DNA from: an uncultured Bacteroidales bacterium
GTDB lineage: Bacteria > Bacteroidota > Bacteroidia > Bacteroidales > Paludibacteraceae
Assembly (NCBI GenBank): GCA_900318245.1
Contig: ONJT01000007.1
Coordinates: forward strand, 1-64,000
Direction: 5' to 3'
Length of the DNA stretch: 64,000 bases
Shown here: one piece after another, positions 35,361 to 43,085 of the stretch
Numbering within the stretch: the stretch's first letter is position 1
Layout of the letters: the number at the start of each line of letters is the position of its first letter
Made by a program: the position numbers and the translations under genes
The notes under the pieces: model-generated
What the model saw: the letters and a program-made list of their open reading frames with translations, nothing else
The model's database searches: none
What the model was told of the DNA's origin: nothing

Positions 35361-35455
35361 GACACTTTTTGCCATTTTGCAAACTACATTTTACAAATGT
35401 ACGATTTTTAAGATTGAATGTACATTTTCTAAGCCATAGTTTCCAAAATCGAGTG

Positions 35456-35487
35456 CAAAATTAATATTTCCAAATGACATACGCAAA
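35456..35487 (-). promoter_or_regulatory. Promoter of the giant Ig-like gene
   Basis: Minus strand: TTTGCGTATGTC (TTTG at 35487-35484), 20-bp spacer, TAATTTTG (35463-35456). Confidence 0.8.
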
Positions 35488-35493
35488 TTTTAT

Positions 35494-35542
35494 ACGCGCG
35501 CAAGCGCACGATTAATAATAAGGTATAGCCGAATCTTAAAAA
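35494..35542 (-). promoter_or_regulatory. Conserved upstream block, copy A
   Basis: Directly upstream of the giant gene promoter: a GC-rich imperfect inverted repeat (CGCGCGCAAGCGCACG), then ATTAATAATAAGGTATAGCC and TCTTAAAAAA on the plus strand. Copy B at 39079-39132 has the same parts in the same order at the same place. A binding site for a shared regulator is the simplest reading. Confidence 0.6.
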
Positions 35543-35587
35543 ATGTACTGTTTTAATGTTGTAAAAAGCAGAAAAGTCACTTTTTTC

Positions 35588-35618
35588 TTGCATATGTAGA
35601 AAAAAAGCAGTACTTTTG
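35588..35618 (+). promoter_or_regulatory. Promoter of the DUF4293-like gene
   Basis: TTGCATATGTA from 35588, 20-bp spacer, TACTTTTG (35611-35618); leader about 16 nt. Confidence 0.8.
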
Positions 35619-35640
35619 CACCGGAATTACAATAAAAACG

Positions 35641-36153
35641 ATGAGTAGAGCAGAAAAAGCGATGTACCGCAGGTGGGTATATATGGCTGTCGCAATCATT
35701 GCCGCAGTCGTGTTGTTGCATCACCCGGTGTGTAATTTCCTGGACGACAAAGGCATCTTGTACGTCCGCAGTTTTTCTATGACGCAGGAGCAATTTGTGG
35801 TTACCCAGACCGATCTGGCGACCAATGTCAGCGCCACAACCGCGACGATGTCCGTGAAAGGCCTCTATTACTGCATCATGGCCATGATTGGCGGCGTCAT
35901 CCTCTGCTTCTTGTGCTTCTTTAGCAATAAATGGCGTATTATCCTCGCCGTTCTAACCGCTTTTATTGCGGGCTCTTACTACGTCATCTTGGTCTATTAT
36001 ATATCAAAAATAGCCGATCTGCATTACGCGACCGTCTATCCGAACATCACGGCTATTCTACCAGCCGTAGTATGCCAAATGATGCTGCTCGTTAGAAAGA
36101 ATATTTTCGACGAGATTGCTTACGCAGAAGACCATATCCCATACCAAGTATAG
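35641..36153 (+). CDS. DUF4293-like four-helix membrane protein
   Basis: A 170-aa inner-membrane protein with four hydrophobic segments (about 13-33, 75-98, 102-125 and 138-155) and a loop of about 40 residues after the first. The closing part LLVRKNIFDEIAYAEDHIPY resembles the R-x-I-x-x-DE end of the Bacteroidota DUF4293 family. Function unknown. It is a single gene with its own promoter, and its last 62 bp overlap the end of the gene on the opposite strand. Confidence 0.6.
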   Translation: MSRAEKAMYRRWVYMAVAIIAAVVLLHHPVCNFLDDKGILYVRSFSMTQEQFVVTQTDLATNVSATTATMSVKGLYYCIMAMIGGVILCFLCFFSNKWRIILAVLTAFIAGSYYVILVYYISKIADLHYATVYPNITAILPAVVCQMMLLVRKNIFDEIAYAEDHIPYQV

Positions 36154-36856
36154 CCATCATCAACCATACTTGCCAGCCGTCGTCTATCGGACAACGGCAG
36201 TATCCGTGTTCTTCATCGCAAGTGCAGCCGTCTAATGCGTCGTGACCGCAGACTGTGCACACCCATTTCGTACCATCCCATACCCAATGACATTGATCAC
36301 ACACACCCGGAGGAAGCAAATCTTTCTTCGCGTACGCTGCGCCTCTCTGCTGCATTCCGGCATAGGTCTCTTCCGCCGATCTACCGCCCGAAACAGACGA
36401 AGCAGAAGTGATAAATCCTTGTACTACCGGCGGGATATACATCGAAGAATTGGTGTTATAATTAATTCCTCGCGACGAACTACTTGACGCGCCGGAAGAA
36501 ACCTGGCCATAACCTCCATTTCCTCCCATTCCTCCGCTATTCACCACTGTCACACGTGCCGAAGATGTCGTCGCTATGCGCGTATTGCTCGTGCTCATCG
36601 GAGCTGCCGTACTCTTCATCTCTATCTGCGGCGCAGACACCGGGGATGAGGACAAAGACAACGACGATCGGCGAACAGAAGGAACAACTACCGACGGCGC
36701 AGGACTCTTATAACTCGAGCTATAAGTCATCGCCGGCCGTACGTACACCTCCGTCTCCAAATTCTTGGGCATCATCATAACGTAGAAGATACATAGTGAC
36801 CAAATCACCATGCACACACCAAGTAAGAAAAATATGAATGCCCGACGACTCTGCAT
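36092..36856 (-). CDS. Ser-rich protein with PID-CTERM-like sorting tail
   Basis: A 254-aa protein from ATG 36856 (a TTG two codons upstream is less likely). It has an N-terminal membrane segment (FIFFLLGVCMVIWSLCIFYV), a Ser/Val/Gly-rich low-complexity middle, and a Cys cluster (CDQCHWVWDGTKWVCTVCGH, then CTC, C, CRC). The end is tripartite: PIDDG, a hydrophobic helix (VWLMMAILGMGYGLL), then RKQSRRK. That end matches the plan of PID-CTERM/exosortase-type sorting tails in Bacteroidota. It follows the 710-aa paralogue gene by 13 nt, so the two are probably cotranscribed. It overlaps the DUF4293-like gene tail to tail. Confidence 0.65.
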   Translation of the reverse strand: MQSRRAFIFFLLGVCMVIWSLCIFYVMMMPKNLETEVYVRPAMTYSSSYKSPAPSVVVPSVRRSSLSLSSSPVSAPQIEMKSTAAPMSTSNTRIATTSSARVTVVNSGGMGGNGGYGQVSSGASSSSSRGINYNTNSSMYIPPVVQGFITSASSVSGGRSAEETYAGMQQRGAAYAKKDLLPPGVCDQCHWVWDGTKWVCTVCGHDALDGCTCDEEHGYCRCPIDDGWQVWLMMAILGMGYGLLRKQSRRKYSF

Positions 36857-36869
36857 ACTCAACTCCCGA

Positions 36870-39002
36870 TTAACGACTTACCACAACACCCAACATGTTG
36901 TATATCAAGCCGTTCTTCATCACAAACAACCGGCCGTCCTTAATGAATTTTCTACTCTCCGCGCCATCGCCCACTTTCTCCAGATCTGTAGTGATAGCCG
37001 GCGCATCATTACGCTCCGTAATATAGAAACGATCTCTAATCTCACTATTCGGTTCGGCAAAGAACGTATATTGCGTGCCTTCCTCGATCGCTATCGTCTC
37101 CTGGGCCTGAGCGTCAAACAACGACCACTCCGTCTCTCCGCTCAACGCCCCGAACGTCAAGGTATAAGCCGTCTCTTCGCCCGTACGCACGCCTATCTTT
37201 GTTCCGGCAATATGATTCGTCGCATCTACCGCCAAAGCATCTTCGCCTTCAAGCGTGAAGATATTTAAGTTACCCTGCATCAGTTTATGCGCATCATAAC
37301 CATTTTCAAACGCCGCGTCATATTCCTCAGACTCCAGCAAGTACACCTGATCTCTCCATCCATCCGCTTCTACCATTACGCAAAGACTTCCCTTCTGTTG
37401 CTCCTCAGCGCGTTTAGCGCGTAATGGCGTATTTTCGTGCGAAGCTTCCCACACCAAACGCTTGTAGTTAAGCGTCAGCGTACTGCCATTCGTATTCGTC
37501 TTTACATAAAATCCTTGCATCGCCGGAATAACGTACGGCAATTGGAAAGTTCCAACCATCGTTCCCGCCTTATGAATAGGAATAGCAATAAACTGCCCGG
37601 CAGCATTACCATCAAACTCCGTTAACTCCGTTAACGTCACATCATTCTTCGAACCCGTATTGAACAGATAAATCGTTGCATCAACACCCGTAGAGAAATC
37701 GGTGTCCACAAACTTCGTAATATCTATCGGAGCCGTGTAACTGTTAGCCAGCACATTGATGCCCGGCTCTGCGGACGTAGCCGTATAGGACAAATTTAAC
37801 ACCTGATCGCCATTAGACGCTAATTGGCCCTTATGCTCAATCAGGATTCCCGCAGGATCCATATACTGCGAAGTCGCGTAGCCCTCAAACGGTTTCAAGG
37901 TCAAAGTCTTACGTTTATTCTTCCATTCACCGGAGTCTTCATACCAACTATACACCCAACTATTGGGGAAAATGGTCTTTGCTGCCGTGCCGGCAACCAT
38001 CGGCGAACCCACATACTGATACGAACCCACATTATTGCGATCGTCTGCCTTCATGTCGAAATACGCTTTCGAATACATCTCTGCCGTAGCGCTCGGCATC
38101 GTCGTACAACTCGGATCAATCAGCAGCACACCTGTTTGACCTTGGTTGGTACCCGTCGTTGCGGCCTGCAACTTAAAGTTGTCTACACTCGCATTCTTAA
38201 TACCTCCGGTGCCTACTTTCAGCACTCCCTCCGGAGCAACTGTCACTTTATTCGTTCCTTCAATCGTCACGCTCTTGGCAGTTGCATTTCCTGTAATAAC
38301 CGCATCATGACGAATAAACACCTCATCGCTAAGGGATGGTAATGTGCCGGGCAACCAGTTGTCTGCGTTTCCCCATTTTACCTGCTCACTTGCTCCACCG
38401 GCTCCGGTGCCTTTGAAAATAAACTTCGGAGTTAGGGTATAGGTAATGGACAGATTCTTAATAATATAGTCATACGTGTAGGCCAAACTTAAAACACTCG
38501 TTAGTGCATTTTTACATTCTATCTGTATCCCACTCGTAAAGCCTCCTGCTTTTGATTCGGAAAATTTTGCCCAGTGACTATCTTCTTCAAGAACCCATAT
38601 AGTACCAGCGGTTTTGGTATTTCCGTTAAAGACCACTTTTCCGTCATTCGTTCTTGACTCACTGGATGTGTATGCACGCACCCAAAAAGAAATATTTGTC
38701 ACCACAATCGTATAATCCGGATCTACATCCCACGATAAGGTGACGTATTTCGAACTATTCCATCCTACAGAACCTAAATCATACGCGTCCAATTGAAGAG
38801 CACCGAAACGCGTCTTATACTTAATATCCATTCCGGAAAGAGTGAACGTCGCACGATTTGCGGCATCCTTGAGCACTACCTTTCCGTCCTTTATATCCTG
38901 ATCGTGATGTCCGGCCGTCGAAGTAACAGTCTCAGCAAAAGCAACTGTGACGGGCATAAGCACGTACAGCATCAGCATCCATATATATCGAATTTTAAGC
39001 AT
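36870..39002 (-). CDS. Secreted paralogue of the giant Ig-like protein (710 aa)
   Basis: A secreted protein (signal peptide LMLYVLMPVTVAFA, cleavage near residue 23). It carries the N-terminal beta domain of the giant (ATFTLSG, KVVFNGNTKTAGT, YDYIIKNLSITYTLTP), the W-x-x-x-x-NW-x-x-G-x-x-P module (KWGNADNWLPGTLPSLSDEV), and a long beta-rich C-terminal half. It lacks the Ig-like middle. The end, KFIKDGRLFVM followed by IYNMLG, is the tail shared with four other proteins. Promoter and upstream block match those of the giant, implying joint control. No enzyme motif is visible. Confidence 0.85.
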   Translation of the reverse strand: MLKIRYIWMLMLYVLMPVTVAFAETVTSTAGHHDQDIKDGKVVLKDAANRATFTLSGMDIKYKTRFGALQLDAYDLGSVGWNSSKYVTLSWDVDPDYTIVVTNISFWVRAYTSSESRTNDGKVVFNGNTKTAGTIWVLEEDSHWAKFSESKAGGFTSGIQIECKNALTSVLSLAYTYDYIIKNLSITYTLTPKFIFKGTGAGGASEQVKWGNADNWLPGTLPSLSDEVFIRHDAVITGNATAKSVTIEGTNKVTVAPEGVLKVGTGGIKNASVDNFKLQAATTGTNQGQTGVLLIDPSCTTMPSATAEMYSKAYFDMKADDRNNVGSYQYVGSPMVAGTAAKTIFPNSWVYSWYEDSGEWKNKRKTLTLKPFEGYATSQYMDPAGILIEHKGQLASNGDQVLNLSYTATSAEPGINVLANSYTAPIDITKFVDTDFSTGVDATIYLFNTGSKNDVTLTELTEFDGNAAGQFIAIPIHKAGTMVGTFQLPYVIPAMQGFYVKTNTNGSTLTLNYKRLVWEASHENTPLRAKRAEEQQKGSLCVMVEADGWRDQVYLLESEEYDAAFENGYDAHKLMQGNLNIFTLEGEDALAVDATNHIAGTKIGVRTGEETAYTLTFGALSGETEWSLFDAQAQETIAIEEGTQYTFFAEPNSEIRDRFYITERNDAPAITTDLEKVGDGAESRKFIKDGRLFVMKNGLIYNMLGVVVSR

Positions 39003-39042
39003 TTATGTACCTATTTTTAACAGACGAACCAAAAAACGGGCG

Positions 39043-39074
39043 CAAAATTAATACTTTTCTTCGAAATACACAAA
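39043..39074 (-). promoter_or_regulatory. Promoter of the 710-aa paralogue gene
   Basis: Minus strand: TTTGTGTATTTC (TTTG at 39074-39071), 20-bp spacer, TAATTTTG (39050-39043); leader about 34 nt. Confidence 0.78.
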
Positions 39075-39078
39075 AAAT

Positions 39079-39132
39079 CGCACGCTCGCGCGTACGATTC
39101 ATAAGGAAGTATAGCCGTTTCTTAAAAAACGG
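39079..39132 (-). promoter_or_regulatory. Conserved upstream block, copy B
   Basis: Plus-strand reading: CGCACGCTCGCGCGTACG (near-palindromic), then ATTCATAAGGAAGTATAGCC and TCTTAAAAAA. It aligns with copy A (35494-35542) over about 45 bp. In this copy GCCGTTT and AAACGGC (39113-39132) also form a perfect 7-bp inverted repeat. Confidence 0.6.
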
Positions 39133-39161
39133 CAACTTATATTTATAATTTTTTCCCCTTT

Positions 39162-39443
39162 TTATTCTATCACTCCTGCTTCACGCCAAGAAGCGATAGT
39201 AGCCTCTACGTCACTCATCGCCTGCTCCGGCGAAACTTCGTATTCTGCGCAGAGCGATTTGCATAATTCGGCTGCCGTAAATTCGCCCTGAGAAACACTC
39301 TTTTCTTCTGCTTCTTTCCAAAGGAAAGCGGCCGTCTCATTGAGCGTGATCATCTTGTTAAAATTGATGAGCGCCATTGACTCGCCTACCAGAATAAATT
39401 CATTGCCTAACTTGCGCAATTTAAAACCTTCAATTGTCTTCAT
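39162..39443 (-). CDS. PqqD family protein (RiPP recognition element)
   Basis: A 93-aa protein of the PqqD fold: MKTIEGFKLRKLGNEFILVG, then FNKMITLNETAAFLWKEAEE and the C-terminal helix VEATIASWREAGVIE. PqqD-like domains bind the leader of ribosomal peptides and present it to modifying enzymes. Here it is free-standing and is the last gene of an operon with an M6 protease, a small secreted protein and an S24/S26-like peptidase (8 nt behind the latter). No radical-SAM or other modifying enzyme is nearby, so the substrate is open. Confidence 0.85.
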   Translation of the reverse strand: MKTIEGFKLRKLGNEFILVGESMALINFNKMITLNETAAFLWKEAEEKSVSQGEFTAAELCKSLCAEYEVSPEQAMSDVEATIASWREAGVIE

Positions 39444-39451
39444 AATGATGC

Positions 39452-39922
39452 TTATTTTTCAGTATTCCGGTATAACGGAACAACGGTATGACGATAAATT
39501 TTTAATAAAAAACCTCGGATTGGCAGCAGTGCATGCCAAAGTCTTCCTCGCGTAAGCAGTTTGGCTCCTCCCTTCGGATTTTCTATCCGTCGTACTCGAC
39601 CAATTATATCCGATCTTCGGCATGTTTCTTCGCCTTGCAAATTGCCGTCTCCTTGTAATACAAGGAGTTCTCCTTGCTCGTCGTGCGCTATTCGCACGAG
39701 TCGGTGCAGCACGTAAGTCGTCTGTCCGCTGGGTTGTATAGCCCGCACAAGGAGTATATCTCCGCATCGCGGAGCACGAGTAAGCGGAGCCAAAATCACA
39801 CTATCGTGATTTCCCTCTATGAACGGCCGCATACTATTGCCGGAAGGGGTAAAACGCACCTCCTTCTCTTCGGCTAATAATCGTGCCAATTCCGGAACTA
39901 ATATCTCGTTCGCTATCTTCAT
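39452..39922 (-). CDS. S24/S26-like peptidase
   Basis: A 156-aa protein of the S24/S26 (LexA/signal-peptidase) fold: VRFTPSGNSMRPFIEGNHDSV carries the Ser box (S-x-S/N-M-x-P), and CGDILLVRAI plus LHRLVRI follow, with GDGNLQGEE as the third block. The catalytic Lys position is occupied by His/Arg (VLHRLV), which occurs in many Bacteroidales S24/S26 relatives, so activity is uncertain. No membrane anchor is seen. It starts directly on the stop of the secreted 170-aa gene. Its last 11 codons or so (RHTVVPLYRN) are encoded by an 8-bp array. Confidence 0.8.
   Translation of the reverse strand: MKIANEILVPELARLLAEEKEVRFTPSGNSMRPFIEGNHDSVILAPLTRAPRCGDILLVRAIQPSGQTTYVLHRLVRIAHDEQGELLVLQGDGNLQGEETCRRSDIIGRVRRIENPKGGAKLLTRGRLWHALLPIRGFLLKIYRHTVVPLYRNTEK
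39468..39499 (-). repeat. 8-bp array (CGGTATAA family) at the end of the S24/S26-like gene
   Basis: CGGTATAA, CGGAACAA, CGGTATGA, CGATAAAT on the plus strand. It shares its unit with the array at 17-50 and encodes the C-terminus of the peptidase. Confidence 0.7.
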
Positions 39923-40435
39923 TTATTCGCTTACTACCCGCAAACAATGGCAAGGACTATAGGCATAGTGAAAACTCAAAAAATTGATTGCATCCCCGCT
40001 GTTTACTATCTTTAGATAGTAGTTGCCTTTCGCGGGCATAGGAGCGTTAATCCCATAGGGGACAAACATGTCTGAAGAAGTGATATCGGTCCAAGTGCTA
40101 TTATCCGAGGAAATTAAGATCTGCACGTCGATCGGTGCGGCACTTGATGTATGCGTCACCACTAGACGCGTAAGATTCTCCACAGCCGGCGAAGTTTGCA
40201 CAATGCCTCCCCCTGCCGGTAAGGCGATACAAAACGCCCCCGCGTATAATCCAAAACTACCGTCATCAGAACAAGTATAGGTAATCTGATCGGTAACACC
40301 TACCGTATAATCACTACTGGCCCGATAAGGGAACGTCAATGTACCTCCGTCAAAAATGTGCGTAAAACTCTCAGCCCTGCAATACGCAGCGCTGAGAGTG
40401 CACATACTTAGCAATACAATTGCTATCTTTTTCAT
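39923..40435 (-). CDS. Small secreted beta-domain protein (170 aa)
   Basis: A 170-aa protein with a signal peptide (IAIVLLSMCTLSAAYCRA, cleavage near residue 21) and one beta-sandwich-like domain (SFTHIFDGGTLTFPY, TRLVVTHTSSAAPIDVQILI, WTDITSSDMF, YYLKIVNSGDAINF). The composition resembles the N-terminal domain of the two Ig-like proteins, but it lacks the shared C-terminal tail; it ends CHCLRVVSE. It begins on the base after the M6 protease stop and ends on the base before the S24/S26 start, so translation of the three genes is tightly coupled. Function unknown. Confidence 0.75.
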   Translation of the reverse strand: MKKIAIVLLSMCTLSAAYCRAESFTHIFDGGTLTFPYRASSDYTVGVTDQITYTCSDDGSFGLYAGAFCIALPAGGGIVQTSPAVENLTRLVVTHTSSAAPIDVQILISSDNSTWTDITSSDMFVPYGINAPMPAKGNYYLKIVNSGDAINFLSFHYAYSPCHCLRVVSE

Positions 40436-42769
40436 TTATCGGATACGCTCACCGGTGATAGTGAATTCTTCGTCACCGCGGATGATCACAATGCGACCTT
40501 CGCGGATCACTTTAACTGCCGTCGGTTTTGCAATCTCGACATCCTCAATGCCTTGGCCGCCGCAACCGCTAACCGCACTGTAGTCGCTCAACTTAGCACC
40601 GGCTCCGCCTCCGATCTCCAAATCAAAGTACTCCGTACCATTGATATTGTTGGTCGAATAAGCGCCGAAGACGTTGTAGGTGGCCGCGCGGAACACCAAT
40701 GCACGACCGGTATTGGTAGTCGAGTTAACGCGCCAGGAACCTTGCGTGCCGGCCTCGATAGCCCATGTATATGCCGTGTTAGCCAGACTTACGTTGGTTT
40801 TTGAGCCATTGGAAAGGTATTTACCGCCTGTCTGGATGGTAAATCCGCCGGTGACAGGAGTCAATACAAATTCAGCAGCTTCTGCTTCGCTGGTCGTAGG
40901 CTGCACCTTATTGGCACTGTTTACCGAACTGGTAGCATAATACTTCGTTCCGTTTACATTCGCGTAAATCTTGAACGTTCCGCCGGTAACGCCGTCAAAA
41001 GCTGCCTCACCGCTTCCACTTGTTTGGGTAGCAAAGATCGCATAGAACTTAGCGCCTTCTTCTACGTCATCGCCTGCTTTGACTAACTTCGGAGCGACAG
41101 CCTCGCTCTCATAACTTGCGTTCGCGCACCATCCGATGAATACGCGATCGCCGCAAGCCGAAGGCTCATCACTCGGCAAAACAACCTTTCCTAAGTCCGT
41201 ACATTGATTGGTCTCAAAGAGCTTTCCATCCGAGAACCACTGTACATCGAACGGCTCGATAGGCTCTACCGGTTCTTCAATATATACCAGCGTGATATTA
41301 CTTCCGCTTTTCTTGATGTCCTTCAGCGGTTTGCCGCTTACACCTTCCCATGAGTTCTTCAGCGACGAACCACTACCGTACGGCCATACGTTCTTTGTGC
41401 CATAGCTTTCTCCAATGCCCGTACCGGAAGGAATAACCAAGGTGAAATGCGGGTCACCGTTGCTGGTGTTATTCGGCGCATTGTTCGCCCACATGTTTTT
41501 GTTGTAGTTTACCTTCCAAATCAACATACCTGCAGCCGGAAGATATTTGTCCCATCCCTGCTGCTGACGGCACTCGATATAGTAATTCAGTCCGTTCGTT
41601 GTAACACTCTGTTGCTTACCGGTAGAGTTAATCTGGTATGCCGAATAACCTTCGGTACCAATCGGTTTCATCTCTACTAAGCGGCCTTCATTACCCAGGT
41701 TTTCCGGAGTGTACCAACCGCAGAACGCTTTCTCCCATGCATTGTAGTTAGGCGGGCAGTGAATATTACCGTTATAACTACCGCCATCCATTACATCCCA
41801 CTCGTTCGGAGTCAGACTACTTTCATAGTTGGTCGAATAGTCGGTATCGTAATGATCCGGCAAACCGATGACGTGACCGTACTCGTGGCAGATAATACCG
41901 ATACCTGCGAGCGAAGAACCGGACAACTCGTTCGACATAGCATAGTTATGTACGAGCTTGCCATCGAACTTACACTGCGTTTCCGAATAGGTACAGTTGC
42001 CATAATAACGGGAACTCGCGATATCGTAACTGTGCGGCCAAATGGTATTTGCATCGCCGCCATCCGCTTGTCCTTTACCGGCATAGACAACATATACGAA
42101 ATCTACTTTACCGTCGTTATTCCAGTCATACTGAGAGAAATCAATCTCACTATCCATCTTCTCACAAGCCTCAATGATCACATCGCCCGAATACTTGTCA
42201 TTGCCTTCGCCGCCATCATCCTTGCCGTAGTACGCGTAGTTATGATCCAGTGTAACAGGACCATACACATCCAGTTGCAGGTTGTACTTTCCGTCCGATT
42301 GATCGCGGAAATACTGGCCTATAGAGCCGTAGTTCACATTATTGTACTTGTTTACCGTACAATTCGTAGAATTACACAGTTCATCAATCACTGCTTTGGT
42401 GGTAGTCGATTTGAAGGATTTGTCACTGTAATTCACCATGATTACCACTCCCTTCGGCGGCAGATACGGCGTGTAGCCGAACTCTGGGGTCGTTGCTTGG
42501 CGGGTGCGTTTTGCTTTCGCAGCTACGCGACGTGCCTTGGCTACTTCAGGCGTCGGAGCCTCTCCAACCACTTGGAACTGGCCATCCACCTCACGCAATT
42601 CTTTTCCTTCACGGTTAATGAAGTAGTGATAATACTCATCACCAAATTGCTGTACCTCGATCGTGGTACCGTCGGCTTGCGTACGGGTTTGCCATCCGCG
42701 TCTCGCCGGCACTGCATACGCCATCATCGCGATGACACATACAATGATTAAAGATACGATTTTTTTCAT
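40436..42769 (-). CDS. Secreted M6-family metalloprotease (777 aa)
   Basis: A secreted zinc protease of the immune-inhibitor-A (M6) type. The signal peptide (SLIIVCVIAMMAYA) is followed by a prodomain (about 20-105) containing FGDEYYHYF and a K/R-rich end (RRVAAKAKRTRQ) suited to cleavage. The catalytic domain has YDWNNDGKVDFVYVVYAG (Ca-type loop), HEYGHVIGLPDHYD with zinc ligands at 295 and 299, and WDVMDGGSYNG. A repeat-like region with FIGWCANASYE follows, then a lectin-like module (YYATSSVNSANKVQPTT) and the shared tail KVIREGRIVIIRG. It heads a four-gene operon. Confidence 0.92.
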   Translation of the reverse strand: MKKIVSLIIVCVIAMMAYAVPARRGWQTRTQADGTTIEVQQFGDEYYHYFINREGKELREVDGQFQVVGEAPTPEVAKARRVAAKAKRTRQATTPEFGYTPYLPPKGVVIMVNYSDKSFKSTTTKAVIDELCNSTNCTVNKYNNVNYGSIGQYFRDQSDGKYNLQLDVYGPVTLDHNYAYYGKDDGGEGNDKYSGDVIIEACEKMDSEIDFSQYDWNNDGKVDFVYVVYAGKGQADGGDANTIWPHSYDIASSRYYGNCTYSETQCKFDGKLVHNYAMSNELSGSSLAGIGIICHEYGHVIGLPDHYDTDYSTNYESSLTPNEWDVMDGGSYNGNIHCPPNYNAWEKAFCGWYTPENLGNEGRLVEMKPIGTEGYSAYQINSTGKQQSVTTNGLNYYIECRQQQGWDKYLPAAGMLIWKVNYNKNMWANNAPNNTSNGDPHFTLVIPSGTGIGESYGTKNVWPYGSGSSLKNSWEGVSGKPLKDIKKSGSNITLVYIEEPVEPIEPFDVQWFSDGKLFETNQCTDLGKVVLPSDEPSACGDRVFIGWCANASYESEAVAPKLVKAGDDVEEGAKFYAIFATQTSGSGEAAFDGVTGGTFKIYANVNGTKYYATSSVNSANKVQPTTSEAEAAEFVLTPVTGGFTIQTGGKYLSNGSKTNVSLANTAYTWAIEAGTQGSWRVNSTTNTGRALVFRAATYNVFGAYSTNNINGTEYFDLEIGGGAGAKLSDYSAVSGCGGQGIEDVEIAKPTAVKVIREGRIVIIRGDEEFTITGERIR

Positions 42770-42860
42770 CTTGTTGAGTTAAATTTATTGTTTTTTCGTT
42801 AAATATTTGTGTTTCTTCCATTAAATGTTCTATATGTATTTCCACAAGTGGAAAAGTGTG

Positions 42861-42892
42861 CAAAGTTACGGCTTTTTTGGCACATACGCAAA
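42861..42892 (-). promoter_or_regulatory. Promoter of the M6 protease operon
   Basis: Minus strand: TTTGCGTATGTG (TTTG at 42892-42889), 20-bp spacer, TAACTTTG (42868-42861). Confidence 0.8.
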
Positions 42893-42970
42893 TTTTTTGA
42901 CCGAAAAATGTAATATGCGTGTATTTTTTGACGAAACTTGTGTAAATTTGTTTTTATCTCCATTTAACTA

Positions 42971-43001
42971 TTGCGTATGTGCGCGAGATTTTGTATCTTT
43001 G
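42971..43001 (+). promoter_or_regulatory. Promoter of the cadherin-like secreted protein gene
   Basis: TTGCGTATGTG from 42971, 20-bp spacer, TATCTTTG (42994-43001). Confidence 0.8.
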
Positions 43002-43085
43002 CCGTGTTTTAATTTATTGTGCCCCAAAAATATAGTTCAAAAACTATACCATCTATTACTAATTAACCTCAAAAATTCATTTATT

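Larger units (their letters stand above)
35255..35640. other. Divergent regulatory region (giant gene / DUF4293-like gene)
   Basis: These 386 bp hold no gene. They contain the long leader of the giant gene with two 8-bp arrays, its promoter, the conserved upstream block shared with the paralogue, and the promoter of the DUF4293-like gene facing the other way. Confidence 0.8.
42770..43085. other. Divergent regulatory region (M6 protease operon / cadherin-like gene)
   Basis: These 316 bp contain two facing-away promoters and leaders of about 78-85 nt on each side, both AT-rich. No reading frame or RNA gene is recognised. The upstream block found before the giant and its paralogue is absent. 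Confidence 0.75.

Noticed and set aside
39113-39132. The GCCGTTT/AAACGGC inverted repeat as the terminator of the PqqD operon
   Set aside because: No T run follows on the minus strand, and the repeat belongs to a block that is conserved upstream of another promoter without the inverted-repeat form.
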